A DNA stretch of 64,000 bases from contig CM070900.1 in the NCBI GenBank assembly GCA_036417435.1, positions 37,115,496-37,179,495 on the forward strand, given 5' to 3'. A program made the translations under genes and the position numbers. How positions within the stretch are numbered: position 1 is the stretch's first letter; the number at the start of each line of letters is the position of its first letter. The DNA is from Inia geoffrensis. Lineage: Eukaryota; Chordata; Mammalia; Artiodactyla; Iniidae. The notes under the pieces are model-generated. The model did not search any database and was not told the origin of the DNA. It saw only the letters and a list, made by a program, of their open reading frames with translations. Below, in pieces: positions 34,968 through 47,390 of the stretch.

Positions 34968-35880
34968 TTTAATTAGAGTAAATTCAGCCTCTGATATAAA
35001 GAACTAGACTTTGAATTTCAAATGTCTCTATGTGTTAAAATTCCTCATGTAAAACTCTTACTACAACTACAGTTCATGTTACTGAGAACTTTAAAGTAAA
35101 CAACAAGAATTGAAATACTGTTTTCATACTGTCTGCAGATAGAAGAAGATGGCATTCACTTTTACATAAATTTATAAACACTATTTTTAAAATTACAGTT
35201 CCATTGAGCTTCCATTTGAGCAATTGTGTAATCACATAACTACAGCAGAAAAACTAAAGTAGAGAAAGCTGAAAGATACTTTAAGAGAAAAAATTATTGT
35301 GTTTTCCTCGACCAATAGAAGAGACTTGTTAAATAGCAACATCAAAAAATAGTATATGTAGATATTGAATAAAATGGAAGCGATTTACTAATAAAACTCC
35401 CATTCATATAATGTATGTGTGTAAAACATCCTGAGAATATTTCTATCATGCTTCCATTTGAGCACTTTTATATCAGTTAACTAATAGCAATGAAACTAAA
35501 AGAGAATATAATCAAAATTATTTTAGAAGACAAAATTCTTACTGTGTTTCTGGATTATTTTAGTGGATGTGTCAACAATAAAAATACTGTAATTACTCTA
35601 CCTACAAATATAATAAAATGGAAACAATTTACTTTTAAGATTCACATTTAAATAGTCTACAGTTGTAAGACAGTATCTTAAGAATTATAATTCTATCTTC
35701 CATTTGAGGCTTGGAATGATCGTTTAATAGGAATGAAGCCAAGAGAGAAAATATCCAAATTACTTTAGGAGAAAGCAAAGATGCATTTTTCCTATGATTC
35801 TGATCTTCAGAAATAGGCTCATTAGAAGCTGCATCACTTCTGTTTTCAAGTTGTGTGGACAAAAACCAAAATCCAGCGCT
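34968..35880. repeat. AT-rich tandem array, units of about 242-246 bp, family unknown
   Basis: The motif cttccatttgag recurs at 35209, 35451 and 35697 (spacings 242 and 246). Between these the copies align through several blocks. One is 'taatagcaatgaaactaaaa' (copy 2) versus 'taataggaatgaagccaaga' (copy 3). Another is 'ataaaatggaagcgatttac' (copy 1) versus 'ataaaatggaaacaatttac' (copy 2). A more diverged copy precedes 35209: 'caacaagaattgaaatactg' aligns with 'caacaataaaaatactg' of copy 2. Copy 3 is partial. I recognise no known satellite or transposon in it. Confidence 0.8.
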
Positions 35881-35965
35881 TGTCTAGAGATGTTTATTGT
35901 TGAAGCCAAGGATGTGCTGGGCCATGCTGTGAATGTAGTAAAAGATATTGAACTGTAAAACTCTA

Positions 35966-35991
35966 AAATAAAATAAAATTTTATTTTATTT
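35966..35991. repeat. Perfect 26-bp A/T palindrome
   Basis: The sequence reads aaataaaataaaa followed by its exact reverse complement, centred between 35978 and 35979. Confidence 0.97.
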
Positions 35992-36059
35992 GAATTTCAC
36001 CTCAATATAAAATTTTGTTAATATTCTATGAAATCTCCACTGTCTGAAACATTCATTAT

Positions 36060-37130
36060 ATCCAATTCCAAGATCCCATCCATGTTCCTTTCTCCAATAA
36101 CAGCAGCCCATTCTCCCATCTTCTCCAACCTTTTCTGTTTATTAAGTTCACTCATTCTTTCTTTCTAGGATTCTGTCCTTGGTCCTCTTTCTATCTCATG
36201 TTACTGGGTGACTTTAGTGGGTGATTTCCTGACTTTCAACTTCCACTTAAGTAGTGATGATTCACAAATTTGTGTCTTTCCTAAACTCCAGACCAACACA
36301 TAGCTATTTGTTAGACCTTTCCACTTGTTGGTTCTGTAATGCCTCAGATTCAGTTTATCTAAAACGTAACTCATCACCAACCAGATTCACTCTCCCAGTA
36401 TATTTTTCCTGAATTTTACTCAGTTGCTCATGGACAGTATTTAGAAATCACCCAATACATTCCTTTCCTCTGATCCCTTTCCCAATGATAATAAGTCACC
36501 CCAAGTCCTGTCAGTGCTACCTCATTTACATCTCTCAAAGATGCACTCTAAAATTTTATTAAACGTATATAAAAAATATTAAAGATATGATATGAGTTGA
36601 ATTGTGTCCCCTCAATTCGTATTGCTTTCAAATACCCCACAGATAGTGCACCCCCTTTTTGCCTGCACCTGGGGCAAACCACTCCAGTTGCCCTCTCCTT
36701 GGTATACCATTGAAAATTTGAAAATCTCCAATCTCCTCACTTATTTCATCTGCCTTTCAGGTAAGGATCTAAAGCTGCATCACTCTGTCATTTCTCACTT
36801 CTGTGTCTTTTGGCATGCTCTCCTCTCTGCCTGGAATTTCCTCACTCTATACACACACTTCATCTGGTTATGATGAAGTTTAAGATTCAGATTAACATCA
36901 TCTCCCCAAGAAGCCGCCTCTGTTCCTCCAACACTGAGTTGTGTGCACTGCTTGGGTTTCCATAGTATCTTCTAAACACTGAATTCCTGCATTGTCCACA
37001 TTGTACTCTAGTCTGTTTATGACTCTATCTTCCCAAATTAGTGTGCCCAAATTATTCATTTTCCTATCTCCAGGATCTAGGGAACTACTTGTCACATGGA
37101 AGCCTTCAACAAAGTTTTGCTGAAAGAATT
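36060..37130 (+). mobile_element. L2 LINE fragments, sense
   Basis: 36,060-36,540 resembles the L2 reverse transcriptase end ('agtagtgatgattcacaaat' corresponds to the ADDTQI region; 'caagtcctgtcagtgctacc' follows). 36,780-37,130 resembles the L2 3' region ('ctctgcctggaatttcctca', 'agtttaagattcagattaac'). All of it is highly diverged. Confidence 0.65.
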
Positions 37131-38028
37131 AAGAAATAATAAAATCATTATCACTTTATTTTAGTTCTTAATTTTGGTTTTTTTCCAGTTCTATTGAGAT
37201 ATAATTGACATACAGTACTGTATAAGTTTAAGGTGTACAGTATGATGATTTGACCTACATACATCATGAAAAGATGACCACAATAAGTTTAGTGAACATC
37301 CATCAGCTAAAATAGATACAAAATAAAAGAAGAAAACATTTTTCCTTGTGATGGGAGCTCAGGATTTACTCTCTTATCAACTTTCATATAGAACATACAG
37401 CAGTGTTAATTATATTAATCACCTTGTACATTATATCCCTAGTACTTATTTCTCTTATAACTGGAAGTTTGTACCTTTTGACCACCTTCATCCAATTTCC
37501 CCTCACCCCCACCTCTGGTAATCACAAACTTGATCTCTTTTTCTGAGTTTGTTTCTTTGTTTTTGAAGTATACTTGATCCACAGCCCTATGTTAGTTCCT
37601 GATGTACAACATAGTGATTTGATATTTCTATACATTACAAAATGATCACCGTGATAAGTCTTGTTACCATCTGTCACGATACAAAGGTAGTACATTATTA
37701 TTGACTATATTTCCCAGACTGTACATTTCATCCCTGTGACTCATTTTTGAAACTGGAAGTTTGTATCTCTTAATTTCCCTCACCTATTTCCCTATTTCCC
37801 CTCATTCCCCTCTCCTCTGGCTACTACCTGTTTGTTCTCTGTATCAATGACTGTTTCTGTTTTGTTATGTTTGTTCATTTGTTTTGTAGACTCCACATAT
37901 AAGTGAAATAATATGATATGTGTCTTTCTCTGTCTGACTTATTTTACTTAGCATAATACCCTCTAGATCCATCCTTATTGTTCCAAACGACAAGATTTCA
38001 TTCTTTTTTATAGCTGAGTAATATTCCA

Positions 38029-38145
38029 TTGCGTATATATTATATGTGTATATATATTATATATGTATATATAATATATATATATTATATATGTATATAT
38101 ATTATATATGTATATATAATATATATATATTATATATGTATAAAA
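38029..38145. repeat. (TA)n/(TATG)n microsatellite within L1
   Basis: Alternating tatata and tatgtgta blocks over about 115 bp, with internal duplication of a roughly 30-bp higher-order unit. Confidence 0.93.
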
Positions 38146-38449
38146 TCTCACATCTTATTTAAGCATGCATCTGTTGATGGGCAGTTAGCTTGCTTCCATA
38201 TCTTGGCTATTGTGAATAACTGTGCAGTGAACACAGGGTTGCATATATCTTTTAGAATTAGTGTTTTTATTTTCTTTGGATAAATACCCAGGACTGGAAT
38301 TGCTAGATTGTATAGTAGTTCTATTTTTAATTTTTTGAGGAACCTCCAAATGTTTTCCTTACTGGCTGCACCAATTTACATTCTTACCAACAGTGTAAGA
38401 GGATTTCCTTTTCTCCACATCCTCACCAACACTTATTTGTTGTCTTTTT

Positions 38450-38655
38450 GTGTGTGTGTGTGTGTGGTACACGGGTATCTCACTGTTGTGGCCTCACCCG
38501 TCGTGGAGCACAGGCTCTGGACGCGCAGGCTCAGTGGCCATGGCTCACGGGCCCAGCCGCTCCGCGGCATGTGGGATCTTCCCAGACTGGGGCACGAACC
38601 CATGCCCCCTGCATCGGCAGGCAGACTCTCAACCACTGCGCCACAAGGGAAGCCC
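38450..38655 (-). mobile_element. CHR-type SINE, short subtype, with (CA)n tail
   Basis: Reverse copy; perfect 15-bp target duplication atttgttgtcttttt (38435-38449, 38656-38670). The expected T tract is (tg)n, meaning the SINE tail has become a CA microsatellite. Confidence 0.95.
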
Positions 38656-39149
38656 ATTTGTTGTCTTTTTGATAATAGCCATTCTTACAGGTATGAGGTG
38701 ATATTCATTGTGGTTTTGACTTGCATTTCCTTGATGATGAATGATGTTGAGCATCTGTTGGTTACCTGTATGTCTTCTTTGGAAAAATGTCTCTTCAGGT
38801 CCTTTGCCCATTTTTCAATTGGGTTGTTTGGTTTTTTTGGTGTGTTGTATGAGTTCCTTATATATTTTAGATATTACCCCCCCTTATGAGTTATATCATT
38901 TGCAAATATCTTCTCCCATTCAGTAGGCTGCTTTTTCATTTTGTGGATAGCTTCCTTCACTGTGTAAAAGCTTTTCAGTTTGATGCAGTCCCATATGTTT
39001 ATTTTTGCTTTTGTTGCCCTTTTCTGAGAAGACATACCCCAAAAAAGTATTGATAAGACTGATACTGAAGAATGTACTGCCTATGTTTTCTTTTAGTTTT
39101 ATGGCTTCGGGTTTTACATTTAAAGTCTTTAATCCATTTTGAATTTGTT

Positions 39150-40180
39150 TTTTAATGTATTTTATATATTTATATGTTTTTATGTAATTATATTTTTAAT
39201 ATTAATTAGGAGTTAGCACATTTAGTACCTCTGAAATGCTGGATGTACGAGTTTACGATAAAGGGTGTTTAGTATTATTCTTGGGACATAAGTTTTCAAT
39301 TCTACAGAATACTTATTTTCATGTAGAAAAATGTTTGGAGCAATCCCTTAGTATCTCATTCTACTTCCTTGGCTGATGCCCTTTAGAAGCCCTTATGTGA
39401 ACTTTCCACACATCTATTTAAAGCCAGGGTTTGTCTCCACCCATGCTGCCTTGATTCTGTGACATCACAAAGTGGAAGATGTTTTTGAGTTTTAAAGAAT
39501 GTTCTTCTCCAGATCTCTGCAGAGCTTTTGTTTTGGCAAGACAGTTACACTCAGTGACTCAAAGTTTGAGATTCAATTATTATCCCATTCATTTAATTCC
39601 ACCAGTAAATGGTGATAGAATTCAGAAGTCTGAGCTACAATAATGTGGAATTTTAAAAAGGTACTTAAAATCCTTGACAGCTGAAGCAGGAACATTTAAA
39701 ATACATATGACAGGGAAACAAACTGTGTAACGTTCTCTCTGTTATCTTCACCAGAGAGATGGGCTCTGGAAATGATTCCTTATTCCAGGTGATAAAATAC
39801 AATCTGTTCCTCTCTTCCCATTGCTGCCATTTATAAACCATCAAATCTTACAGAATTTTTTCTTCCCAGTGTCTCTCGTAATTATCTCTTTCATTTTAAC
39901 TATAGCAGCCCTGTGAATGTCCCATAACTTCAAACCATATCTTATGCACTGATTCTATAAATAGTATTCCAGTGCTGAAATATCAAAAAGAGCTGGAAGG
40001 AGTGGTGTGCTGGTAAATGTATCACAACCAATTCTCTGGAGAAAGAAGCTCCATTTGTAGCATTTGTCAATTTCCATGGTTTAAATATCCCTACCAAGAC
40101 AGATTTCAGACTATTAACTTGGTGTCACTGGATGAGGAATTAAGGAGAAGTGTACACAGTTAGCTTTTATGAGCCAGTGT
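39150..40180. other. Intergenic sequence, nothing recognised
   Basis: AT-rich sequence without a recognisable element, gene or long open frame. Confidence 0.5.
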
Positions 40181-40970
40181 GTGCTGCTACAGATCAGCTC
40201 TGGCCTGCCACTGGCTGGAAGATTAATTTTTCTAAAGCACATTTAAATCAGGTTGCTCTCAAATTTAGGAATCTACCTGAGCTTCTACTGCCTACCATGG
40301 AAACAGCAAATACGGTCTGTCCAATTTTCCCTATCACAAATATTATGCTAGACCACTTGATTGAAGACTGCATTAGCCATTTAAATGAGCTCCCTGCTTC
40401 CACTCTGGCCCTATAATTCTTTTCCACACAGTACCCAGAGTGTTCTTTTAAAAACCCTAATTTTACTGTGTCACCTTCAGGGAGGCAATGTGCCACACTA
40501 GGGACTTTGTCAGCAGTGTCCCATGGAGTGGTACAATGCCCATACTCAGCACCTATGGCCTCTCTTTAAAATCTTCAGTGGTTTTCCATTACACTTAGGA
40601 ATTTGTATAGTATTTGTATTTGTATAATAGATGACTTAACATGGCCTCTGAAGGTCTGTATGACCAGGCCCAAACGCCCTCTCCAGCCAGCTCCACCTGT
40701 GTTTCTTTCCCTCTGATTCATTTTGTTCCAGGTACACTGGACTTGTTCAGTTCCTCCACCTCACCAAACTCTTTCCAGGATCCCACCTGGAACTCCCCTC
40801 TCCTTGTTCTTTCCCTGGTAATCCCTTTTTCCGAGGTTTCTGCTCACAACACATTCTCTTAGAGAAGCCTTCCTTGAACCACTTATCTAAATTAAACTCC
40901 TTCAATTACTCCCTTTCATGGCGTCATACTCTGTCTTCAAGGCACTATAGTGGGTTCTGTCAGTGTGAGC
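40180..40970 (+). mobile_element. L2 LINE 3' portion, sense
   Basis: Blocks in L2 order: 'ctccctgcttccactctggc', 'cacacagtacccagagtgtt', 'ttcagtggttttccattaca', 'tctgtatgaccaggccc' and 'agagaagccttccttgaacc'. It is strongly diverged. Confidence 0.7.
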
Positions 40971-41081
40971 TTTTTGGTGGCAGTTTTTGTGTCTAGAAAA
41001 GATTAGCAATGATTAGTTTGATTTTAAAACTTAATACTCTACTTAAGGTTATAATATCAAAAATCTATTCATCTTTAAGCC

Positions 41082-41561
41082 TGTTGACTGAAGAAAAATG
41101 AACAACTTAAAATTTGAGAGTTATGTTTTATTCAGGGATCTTACTATGGACTATAGCCCAGGAGACAGCCTCTCAAATAGCTCTGAGGAACTGCTCATAA
41201 AACTTAAGGGAGGAACCAGGATATATAGGAGTTCTGGCTGAAAAAGAAAAATATTTGTCACACATGAAAAGATTGTTGCTAATCTTAAAAAAAAACAGAC
41301 ATTTCAAGTTAATGATTTTAGTGCTTCCCTAAGTATGGGAAGATGCAAAAGTCTGAGCTCACTGAAATCATTCCTTAGATATGCATCATAACTATCTAGG
41401 GCTGGCATCCTGTCTTCTCCATCATGAATTCCCATCAGGGTGTACTGTTGGAGACACCTGCAGTGGCTGATGGCTTGATTGTGGGCAACATTTGTAGTTT
41501 ACTGGAATGGCAGGCAACATTCTTTGTTTACTGAAATAGCTGGCAATATTTTTTGTCCACA
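41082..41561 (-). mobile_element. Solo LTR of an endogenous retrovirus, 480 bp
   Basis: The segment begins tgttgactg and ends gtccaca, so it has TG..CA ends on either strand. A 4-bp target duplication agcc flanks it (41078-41081, 41562-41565). Read on the minus strand it has a TATA-like tatatat near 41,225 and an AATAAA signal at 41132-41127, about 45 bp from the 3' end. That is the U3-R-U5 order of an LTR. No internal retroviral genes lie beside it. A 4-bp duplication fits a gammaretrovirus-like (ERV1) origin, but I cannot name the family. Confidence 0.75.
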
Positions 41562-41618
41562 AGCCCCTGAATTCAAAATAAAAATACATTGCTCTATTTA
41601 TAAGTAGACAAGACTTTT

Positions 41619-41964
41619 TTTTTTCCATAAATAAATTTATTTTTGGTTGCATTGGGTATTCATTGCTGCGCACGGGCTTTCTCTCGTTGTGGTGAGCATG
41701 GGCTACTCTTTGTTGTGGTGCCAGCTTCTCATTGCGGTGGCTTCTCTTGTTACAGAGCACGGACCCTAGGCACACAGGCTTTAGTAGTCATGGCACGTGG
41801 GCTCAGTAGTTGTGGCTCCTGGCCTCTAGAGTGCAGGCTCAGTAGTTGTGGTGCACGGGCTTAGCTGCTCCGCAGTATGTGGGATCTTCCCGGACCAGGG
41901 CTCGAACCCGTATCCCCTGCGTTGGCAGGCGGCTTCTTAACCACTGTGTCACCAGGGAAGCCAC
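41619..41964 (-). mobile_element. CHR-type SINE, long subtype
   Basis: Reverse long copy; target duplication tagacaagactttt / tagacaacactttt (41605-41618, 41965-41978, one mismatch). It lies 57 bp from the solo LTR. Confidence 0.93.
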
Positions 41965-42449
41965 TAGACAACACTTTTTGCATTTACTTTTAAGGAGACC
42001 TTCATTAATGTGTGAGGCCATTTACAAACTTAATTTTAGCTTCTCAAACATTTTAAATTACATTTATAAATTTAGTGTAATTGTTATTTTGTCATTCAAT
42101 TGTCTACCAAAAATAATTTAAGTAACTAATATATTAAACACATAAATATGGTGAATTTTAGATTCTCTTAAGTATTTCAATACTGTCTTTAAATTTAGTA
42201 AAACGTTCTTATTAACTGAACTTAAAGTCACAAATCAAATGATTGTTCAATTTGTACTACAATCTGAAATCACAGGCAATTCTGTTTGATTTGCTAATAT
42301 ACAAAATTCTCCAAAACATTACGAGTATCCTAAACAGCAAGCATACCCCTATTATTCCTCTACTTACCACAATATATCAATATAATAAGTTTGAATTAAT
42401 CAGTTATCATCATTTACTCCATTACCTCTAATTGCAATTCTAAACCTTC

Positions 42450-42770
42450 CTGTAATTACTTAGAGGAGGAACTTATGGTTACCAGGGGCAAAGTGTGGCA
42501 GGGAAGGATAGTTAGGGAATTTGGGATTGACATGTACACACTGATACATTTAAAATGGATAACCAACAAGGACGTACTGTATAGCACAGGGAACTCTGCT
42601 CAATATTCTGTAACAACCTACAAATTCTTCTGAGAAAAGAATTTGAAAAAGAATAGATACATGTATATGTATAACTGAATCACTTTGCTGTACACCTGAA
42701 TCTTAACACAACAATGTTAACCAACTATACTCCAATATAAAGTAAAATGTTTAAAAAATATATATGACAG
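42450..42770 (+). mobile_element. 5'-truncated L1 3' end, sense
   Basis: Motifs 'taccaggggcaaagtg', 'actgtatagcacagggaact', 'tgaatcactttgctgtacac' and 'aactatactccaatataaag' are typical of an L1 3' UTR. No clear target duplication. Confidence 0.8.
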
Positions 42771-42812
42771 TTCAGAATGCACCCATACTTTTATAAATAT
42801 AAGACAGTCATA

Positions 42813-43014
42813 GGACTTTCCTGGTGGCTCAGTGGTTGAGAGTCTGCCTGCCGATGCAGGGAACACGGGTTCGTGCCCCGGTCCGGGAGGGTCCCACATG
42901 CTGCGGAGCGGCTGGGCCCGTGAGCCATGGCCACTGAGCCTGCACGTCCGGAGCCTGTGCTCCGCAGCGGTAGGGGCCACGGCGGTAGGAGGCCCGCATA
43001 CGGCAAAAAAAAAA
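42813..43014 (+). mobile_element. CHR-type SINE, short subtype
   Basis: Canonical copy with a short A tail. I could not find a convincing target duplication. It is the last CHR SINE before a 20-kb gap. Confidence 0.9.
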
Positions 43015-43880
43015 AATCTTCCTGGAATTAAAATGGACAGATGAAGCAGACGGTTACACTAAACCAAGCAGTTTGGGGTTATCTTCCAGGCAGGATGGCA
43101 ATTAGGATACAAATTGACCATGATTTGTCTGGGACTTAGGATTTTGTGTTCTCCCAGCACACTGAGGCCTGTTTGTTCATTATAACAGGGATTCCATAGC
43201 CAGAAAGGGTCCCATATCCACTTCCCTAATTCTAACCAAATTTGAGTCTATAATCCCTCACCTAGGTTGTTTCACTTAATAATTGAATTTATTTAATCTC
43301 TTAAACTATCTTGTAAATTAAATTATTTCTAAATTAGCTTATTCTTCCTAGCTGGTCCAGCTCATCTCTTATTGATATTTAAATAGCATCTAATTGGATT
43401 TTCACATATCTCGTACAGTTTCTACAGCCCTGTTTAATGACAGAGATGGATCTCAATGTACAAACTCAGTTCTGAAAAAACTCTTACTTTTTAAAAATAT
43501 AACTGACCTTAATTAATAATATGAGCCTCCATTCAACCAGAAATTAAAAACAATATTAGAATCATTACTCACCCCCCTTTTCTTCCTGGGGTCCCAGGGA
43601 CTTACTTAGCACCACGACATTAGGGGAGGGGGAATATGGTCCTTGATTGTCATTCATTCAAGCTGATGACTGCTGTGAAGTCCCTTGTCACCTCAGTTTT
43701 TCAATAATAGCGTACACTGGCCTCTTCTGTCACCTTCTGGCTCCCACCTATAGGACCCTCCAAGTACGGCTCTGCCTGGCTTCTTCCATTTATCCCTTAG
43801 GTATGGGGCAATCCATTCTGCTGCTCCTGCACCATGCTAAGTTATGGAAAATTCTCTGTGTGTATTATAATAAAAAATAT
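43015..43880. other. Intergenic sequence, nothing recognised
   Basis: No gene or named repeat could be supported here. The open frame at 43,647-44,012 runs into the adjacent LTR and has no recognisable domain. Confidence 0.45.
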
Positions 43881-43884
43881 ATAT

Positions 43885-44690
43885 ATATTTGGGTTTTGTT
43901 CCTGGTTCCTGGCAGAGAACTCCTAAAACCCTGGGAATTTCCAATAGGAATGTCTTTTGTTATTCATAACAAGACCCTTTCCTGCATACCTGAAATTATG
44001 CTCATGAGCTGATTCTTGGCTTCTAGATAGCTTCAGGATGGGGGCTGGTCACTAGAGGAACCAACCACATGATTAGAAGGTTGGAACTTTCAGCCACACC
44101 TCCAACCTTGGAGAGGGAAGAGGGGCTATATAGATTGAGTTCAGTCACCAGTGGTCAGTGACTTGTATCGATCATGCCTATGTAATGAAGCTTTAATAAA
44201 ATCTTTGGAACAACAAGGTTTGGGGATCTTCCAGGTTGGTGAACAAACACATCCATGTGCTGGGAGGATGGTGCACCCAAGGAGGACATAGAAGCTCTCT
44301 GTGTACGCCTCACCCCACCCCCACCCCTTGCCTCACGCATCTCTTCCACTTGGCTGTTTCTGAGTTGTACCTTTATAATAAAACTGTAATGGTAGGTATA
44401 GAGCTTTCCTTAGTTTTGTGAGTTGTTCTAGTGAGTTACTGAACGTGGGGAAAGGGGAATAGTGTGAATTCCCAAATGCGTAATCAGCTGGGCAGGTGTG
44501 AGTAGCTTGGGGATCCCGTTTGTGGCTGGCATGCAAAGTAGGGGCATTTTTGTTGGACTGAGCCACAAACTCTCTTAACTTATGTGTAGGCACTAATTCC
44601 ACACAGTTAGGATCAGAATTGAATTGTTGGACACCCTGTTGGTATCAGAGAATTAGAGAATTGGTTGTTGTTGGAAAATGACAGGCTTGT
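43885..44690 (+). mobile_element. Endogenous retroviral LTR, family unassigned
   Basis: The text resembles a known mammalian ERV LTR: 'atcatgcctatgtaatgaag', 'ttccaggttggtgaacaaac' and 'cttccacttggctgtttctg', in that order. A TATA-like ctatatag at 44126-44133 precedes AATAAA signals at 44195-44200 and 44377-44382. It ends near 'ggacaccctgttggtatcag'. The exact ends and the family name are uncertain, and no retroviral genes are present. Confidence 0.55.
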
Positions 44691-45380
44691 TGTCAGCAAA
44701 ACAATACTAAGCTTTTTTTGAGTTTTATTCCTCTGTGCCCTTGGATCACTTTGCTTTTCTGCACCAAAGAGAAGCACTGGCGACTAAGTGAGGTTTCAAA
44801 AATCAAGTGCCTAGACCTATCACAAAGCCATTTCTACTCTGAGGTTGGTCGGCTCGCTGGACTCCATGTGAGAAGGGGACCACTATTCTCTTCTGGTTTC
44901 ATGCACCACAAACCTAACTTGGATTTCTGTCATTCACCAGGCTGGCAATGAGATAGGATAGAGGCTCCTTTTCCCAGAGATCCAGCAACATCTAAGCTCT
45001 AATCACTTCCCATCTGATTCTCCTCTTCTCCAACCTGGAAATGTGCTAGTCTTTGGGCCAGGAAGATTTGCTTTGACTCATCAAGTATTTTCCAAAATCA
45101 CTCTTCATGCCAGAGTTATATTCTGTGCCTCCTGAAGACTGGGATTTTAAAGACAAAAGCTGGGACAAGATTACTGTTAGTTATGTATTGGGTTCTGCTG
45201 TGTCATGCCTTTTCTGAGTCATTACATACAGAATACTAAGCTGAGTGAATGAGTAAGGACCAAAGGGGAAGAGAAAATACTGGGAACAGAAACCACATTG
45301 ATTAATGTTATCAAAATATTAACCCAGCATACACTTTTGTGGTTTGTTTGGCAATTGCAAATGTTTATGGAATATTATTA
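44690..45380. other. Intergenic sequence, nothing recognised
   Basis: No gene, RNA or named repeat could be supported here. Confidence 0.45.
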
Positions 45381-45530
45381 TTTGATGTCAATCTTCCACT
45401 AGATTGTAAACACCATGAGGACAGAGATTATATCTGTCTTGCTCATTATTATATAAAAAGCACCTAGATGGTACCTAGCACCCAGCAGAAACTCAATAAA
45501 TATCTGTTGAAGGCATAAATGAATTTAAAC
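45380..45530 (+). repeat. L2 3' end, sense
   Basis: 'ccactagattgtaaacacca', 'ggacagagattatatctgtc' and 'actcaataaatatctgttga' give the L2 3' terminus in order. Confidence 0.75.
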
Positions 45531-46810
45531 TCCTTAAGTTGACGTTCAGTATGATTAACCAAATGATGATGACTCCCTGCTCTGATAAACTAAGTTTACT
45601 TGGGTATTGACCAACTTTCCACATCACCTGAATTAGTATGGTTACTAGCCTCTGTTTGTCACTTATTCAAGACTGGATCACTTCTTTGAATATCTTCTTT
45701 GCTAAAAATGTCCTTTCTCCACTCTAATAATTCATCATCTTCCCTACTTTCAGACTATGATTTAAAACTGACCTCCAAACAGCCTTCCGTGATCGACCTC
45801 GCTCATATATTCACTCATTTTCATTCATTCATCCATTTAAAAATATATACAGAACAGTTGCTATGCCTTGGACACCATTCTAGGCATTGAGGATATAACT
45901 GTAATTAAGTCAGAGAACGTCCCTATTCAAATAAACAAATATATAAATAAGGTATTTTCAAATAGTGATAAATGCTATTAAAACACAAACATAGGGCGAT
46001 GTGATAGAGAGTGATTGGGGAACAAAACTAAACAAGGGTTCAGAAAAGGACTCTGAGCTGAGACCTGCATAGTGGGAAGACGATATTAGGGTAGAGCATT
46101 TATGACAGCATTTCCAGCTTGAAGATGAACAGGACCTGGTACAGGCACAAGGTTAGGGTGTTCTGGAAAAGCAGGAGTGAGGGCGTGCCTGGAGCTACAT
46201 GAGCAAAAAAGAGAGTGGTAGGATTGAGGGCAGAGCGGTGAGCAGGGCCAGATCAAGCAGGGACTTGTAGGCTAAGAATAAGTGTGTGCATTTTATTCTA
46301 AATGTACACAGGTACTTTGGAGGCTTTGAAACTTGGGTGTGTCATTCTGATTTATGTTTCAAAAAACTAATTTAGCTGCTGGGCTACAGATAGACTACAA
46401 AAGTGAAAGCAGAAAGACCAGATAGAAGGTAATTGCAGTAACTCGAGAGATGATGATAACTCAATGTGAACTGGAATGGTAGTGAAAATGTAGAGAAATG
46501 GACAGATCAGGGATTTATTGATTGATTGATTGGCTCACTGATGGATTTGTTGGGGGTGGTAATGGAGGAAAGGGTGGATAGGGAAAGAGCAGAATCACAT
46601 TTGATTTCTACACATTTTAATTAGAGCAACTGGGTGTTGGTGGTAGCATATACTGAGATGTGGAAACAGGGAAGGAAAGATTAAGGTGGTAGTTTAAGAT
46701 TAAGGGACATTCTATTTAGTTCATGTCTAAGATGTCTATTAGACATCTAGACGCAGATGTCAAGTGTATAGTTGAATATGTGAGCCTGGATCCCAGTAGA
46801 AAGCCAGAGT

Positions 46811-47060
46811 ATATAGTGGTCAAGAGAGAAGACTTTGGACCCAATTTACCTAGCTTCAAATCCTGGCTTCTCCTTGCTATGTGGCCTTGAACAATTTACT
46901 TAACCCCTTTGTGCTTCAGTTTCTTCATCTATGAATTAGGGATAAAAAGAGTACTTAACCCATAAGTTTGTTTTAAGGATTAAATGAATTAATACATATA
47001 AAGCACTTACTACAGGACCTGGCACGTGGTAAATATTCAATAAATGTTAACTACTATTAT
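46811..47060 (+). repeat. MIR, nearly full length, inside L2
   Basis: 'atgtggccttgaacaattta', 'cttcagtttcttcatctatg', 'aaggattaaatgaattaata' and 'acctggcacgtggtaaatat' follow in MIR order. Confidence 0.88.
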
Positions 47061-47324
47061 CAATATGTGGCTGGGATTTGGAAATAGGTGAGGGCTGGAG
47101 CATAAATTTTGTCGTCATCAGTGGAATTTCAAAATCATGGTATTAGATGATATTCCCTCAGGGGAGAGTGCATTTAGAGAAGGCAAGGGGACCCTGGGCC
47201 AAGCCTTGGGTGGTTGCAACATTTAGAGCTGAGGCAGGGGAAACAAAGTTGCTACCAAAGAAGAGCAAGAAGGAGTCAGCCAGGAAGTAGGAGGAAAGCC
47301 AGCAGACTGCACAGTCACAGAACA

Positions 47325-47343
47325 TGTACTGGGTTGAATAGTG

Positions 47344-47390
<47 letters not shown>

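Larger units (their letters stand above)
37150..39150 (-). mobile_element. Old L1 3' regions, antisense, two segments with nested SINE
   Basis: 37,170-37,560 ('tctattgagatataattgac', 'gtttaaggtgtacagtatga') and 37,560-39,150 ('atgtacaacatagtgatttg', 'actccacatataagtgaaat', 'catccttattgttccaaacg') both match reverse L1 3' sequence. A (TA)n tract (38,029-38,145) and a SINE (38,450-38,655) interrupt the second. Confidence 0.8.

Noticed and set aside
38029..38145. CRISPR-like or satellite array
   Set aside because: It is a TA/TATG simple repeat within L1 sequence in a vertebrate genome.
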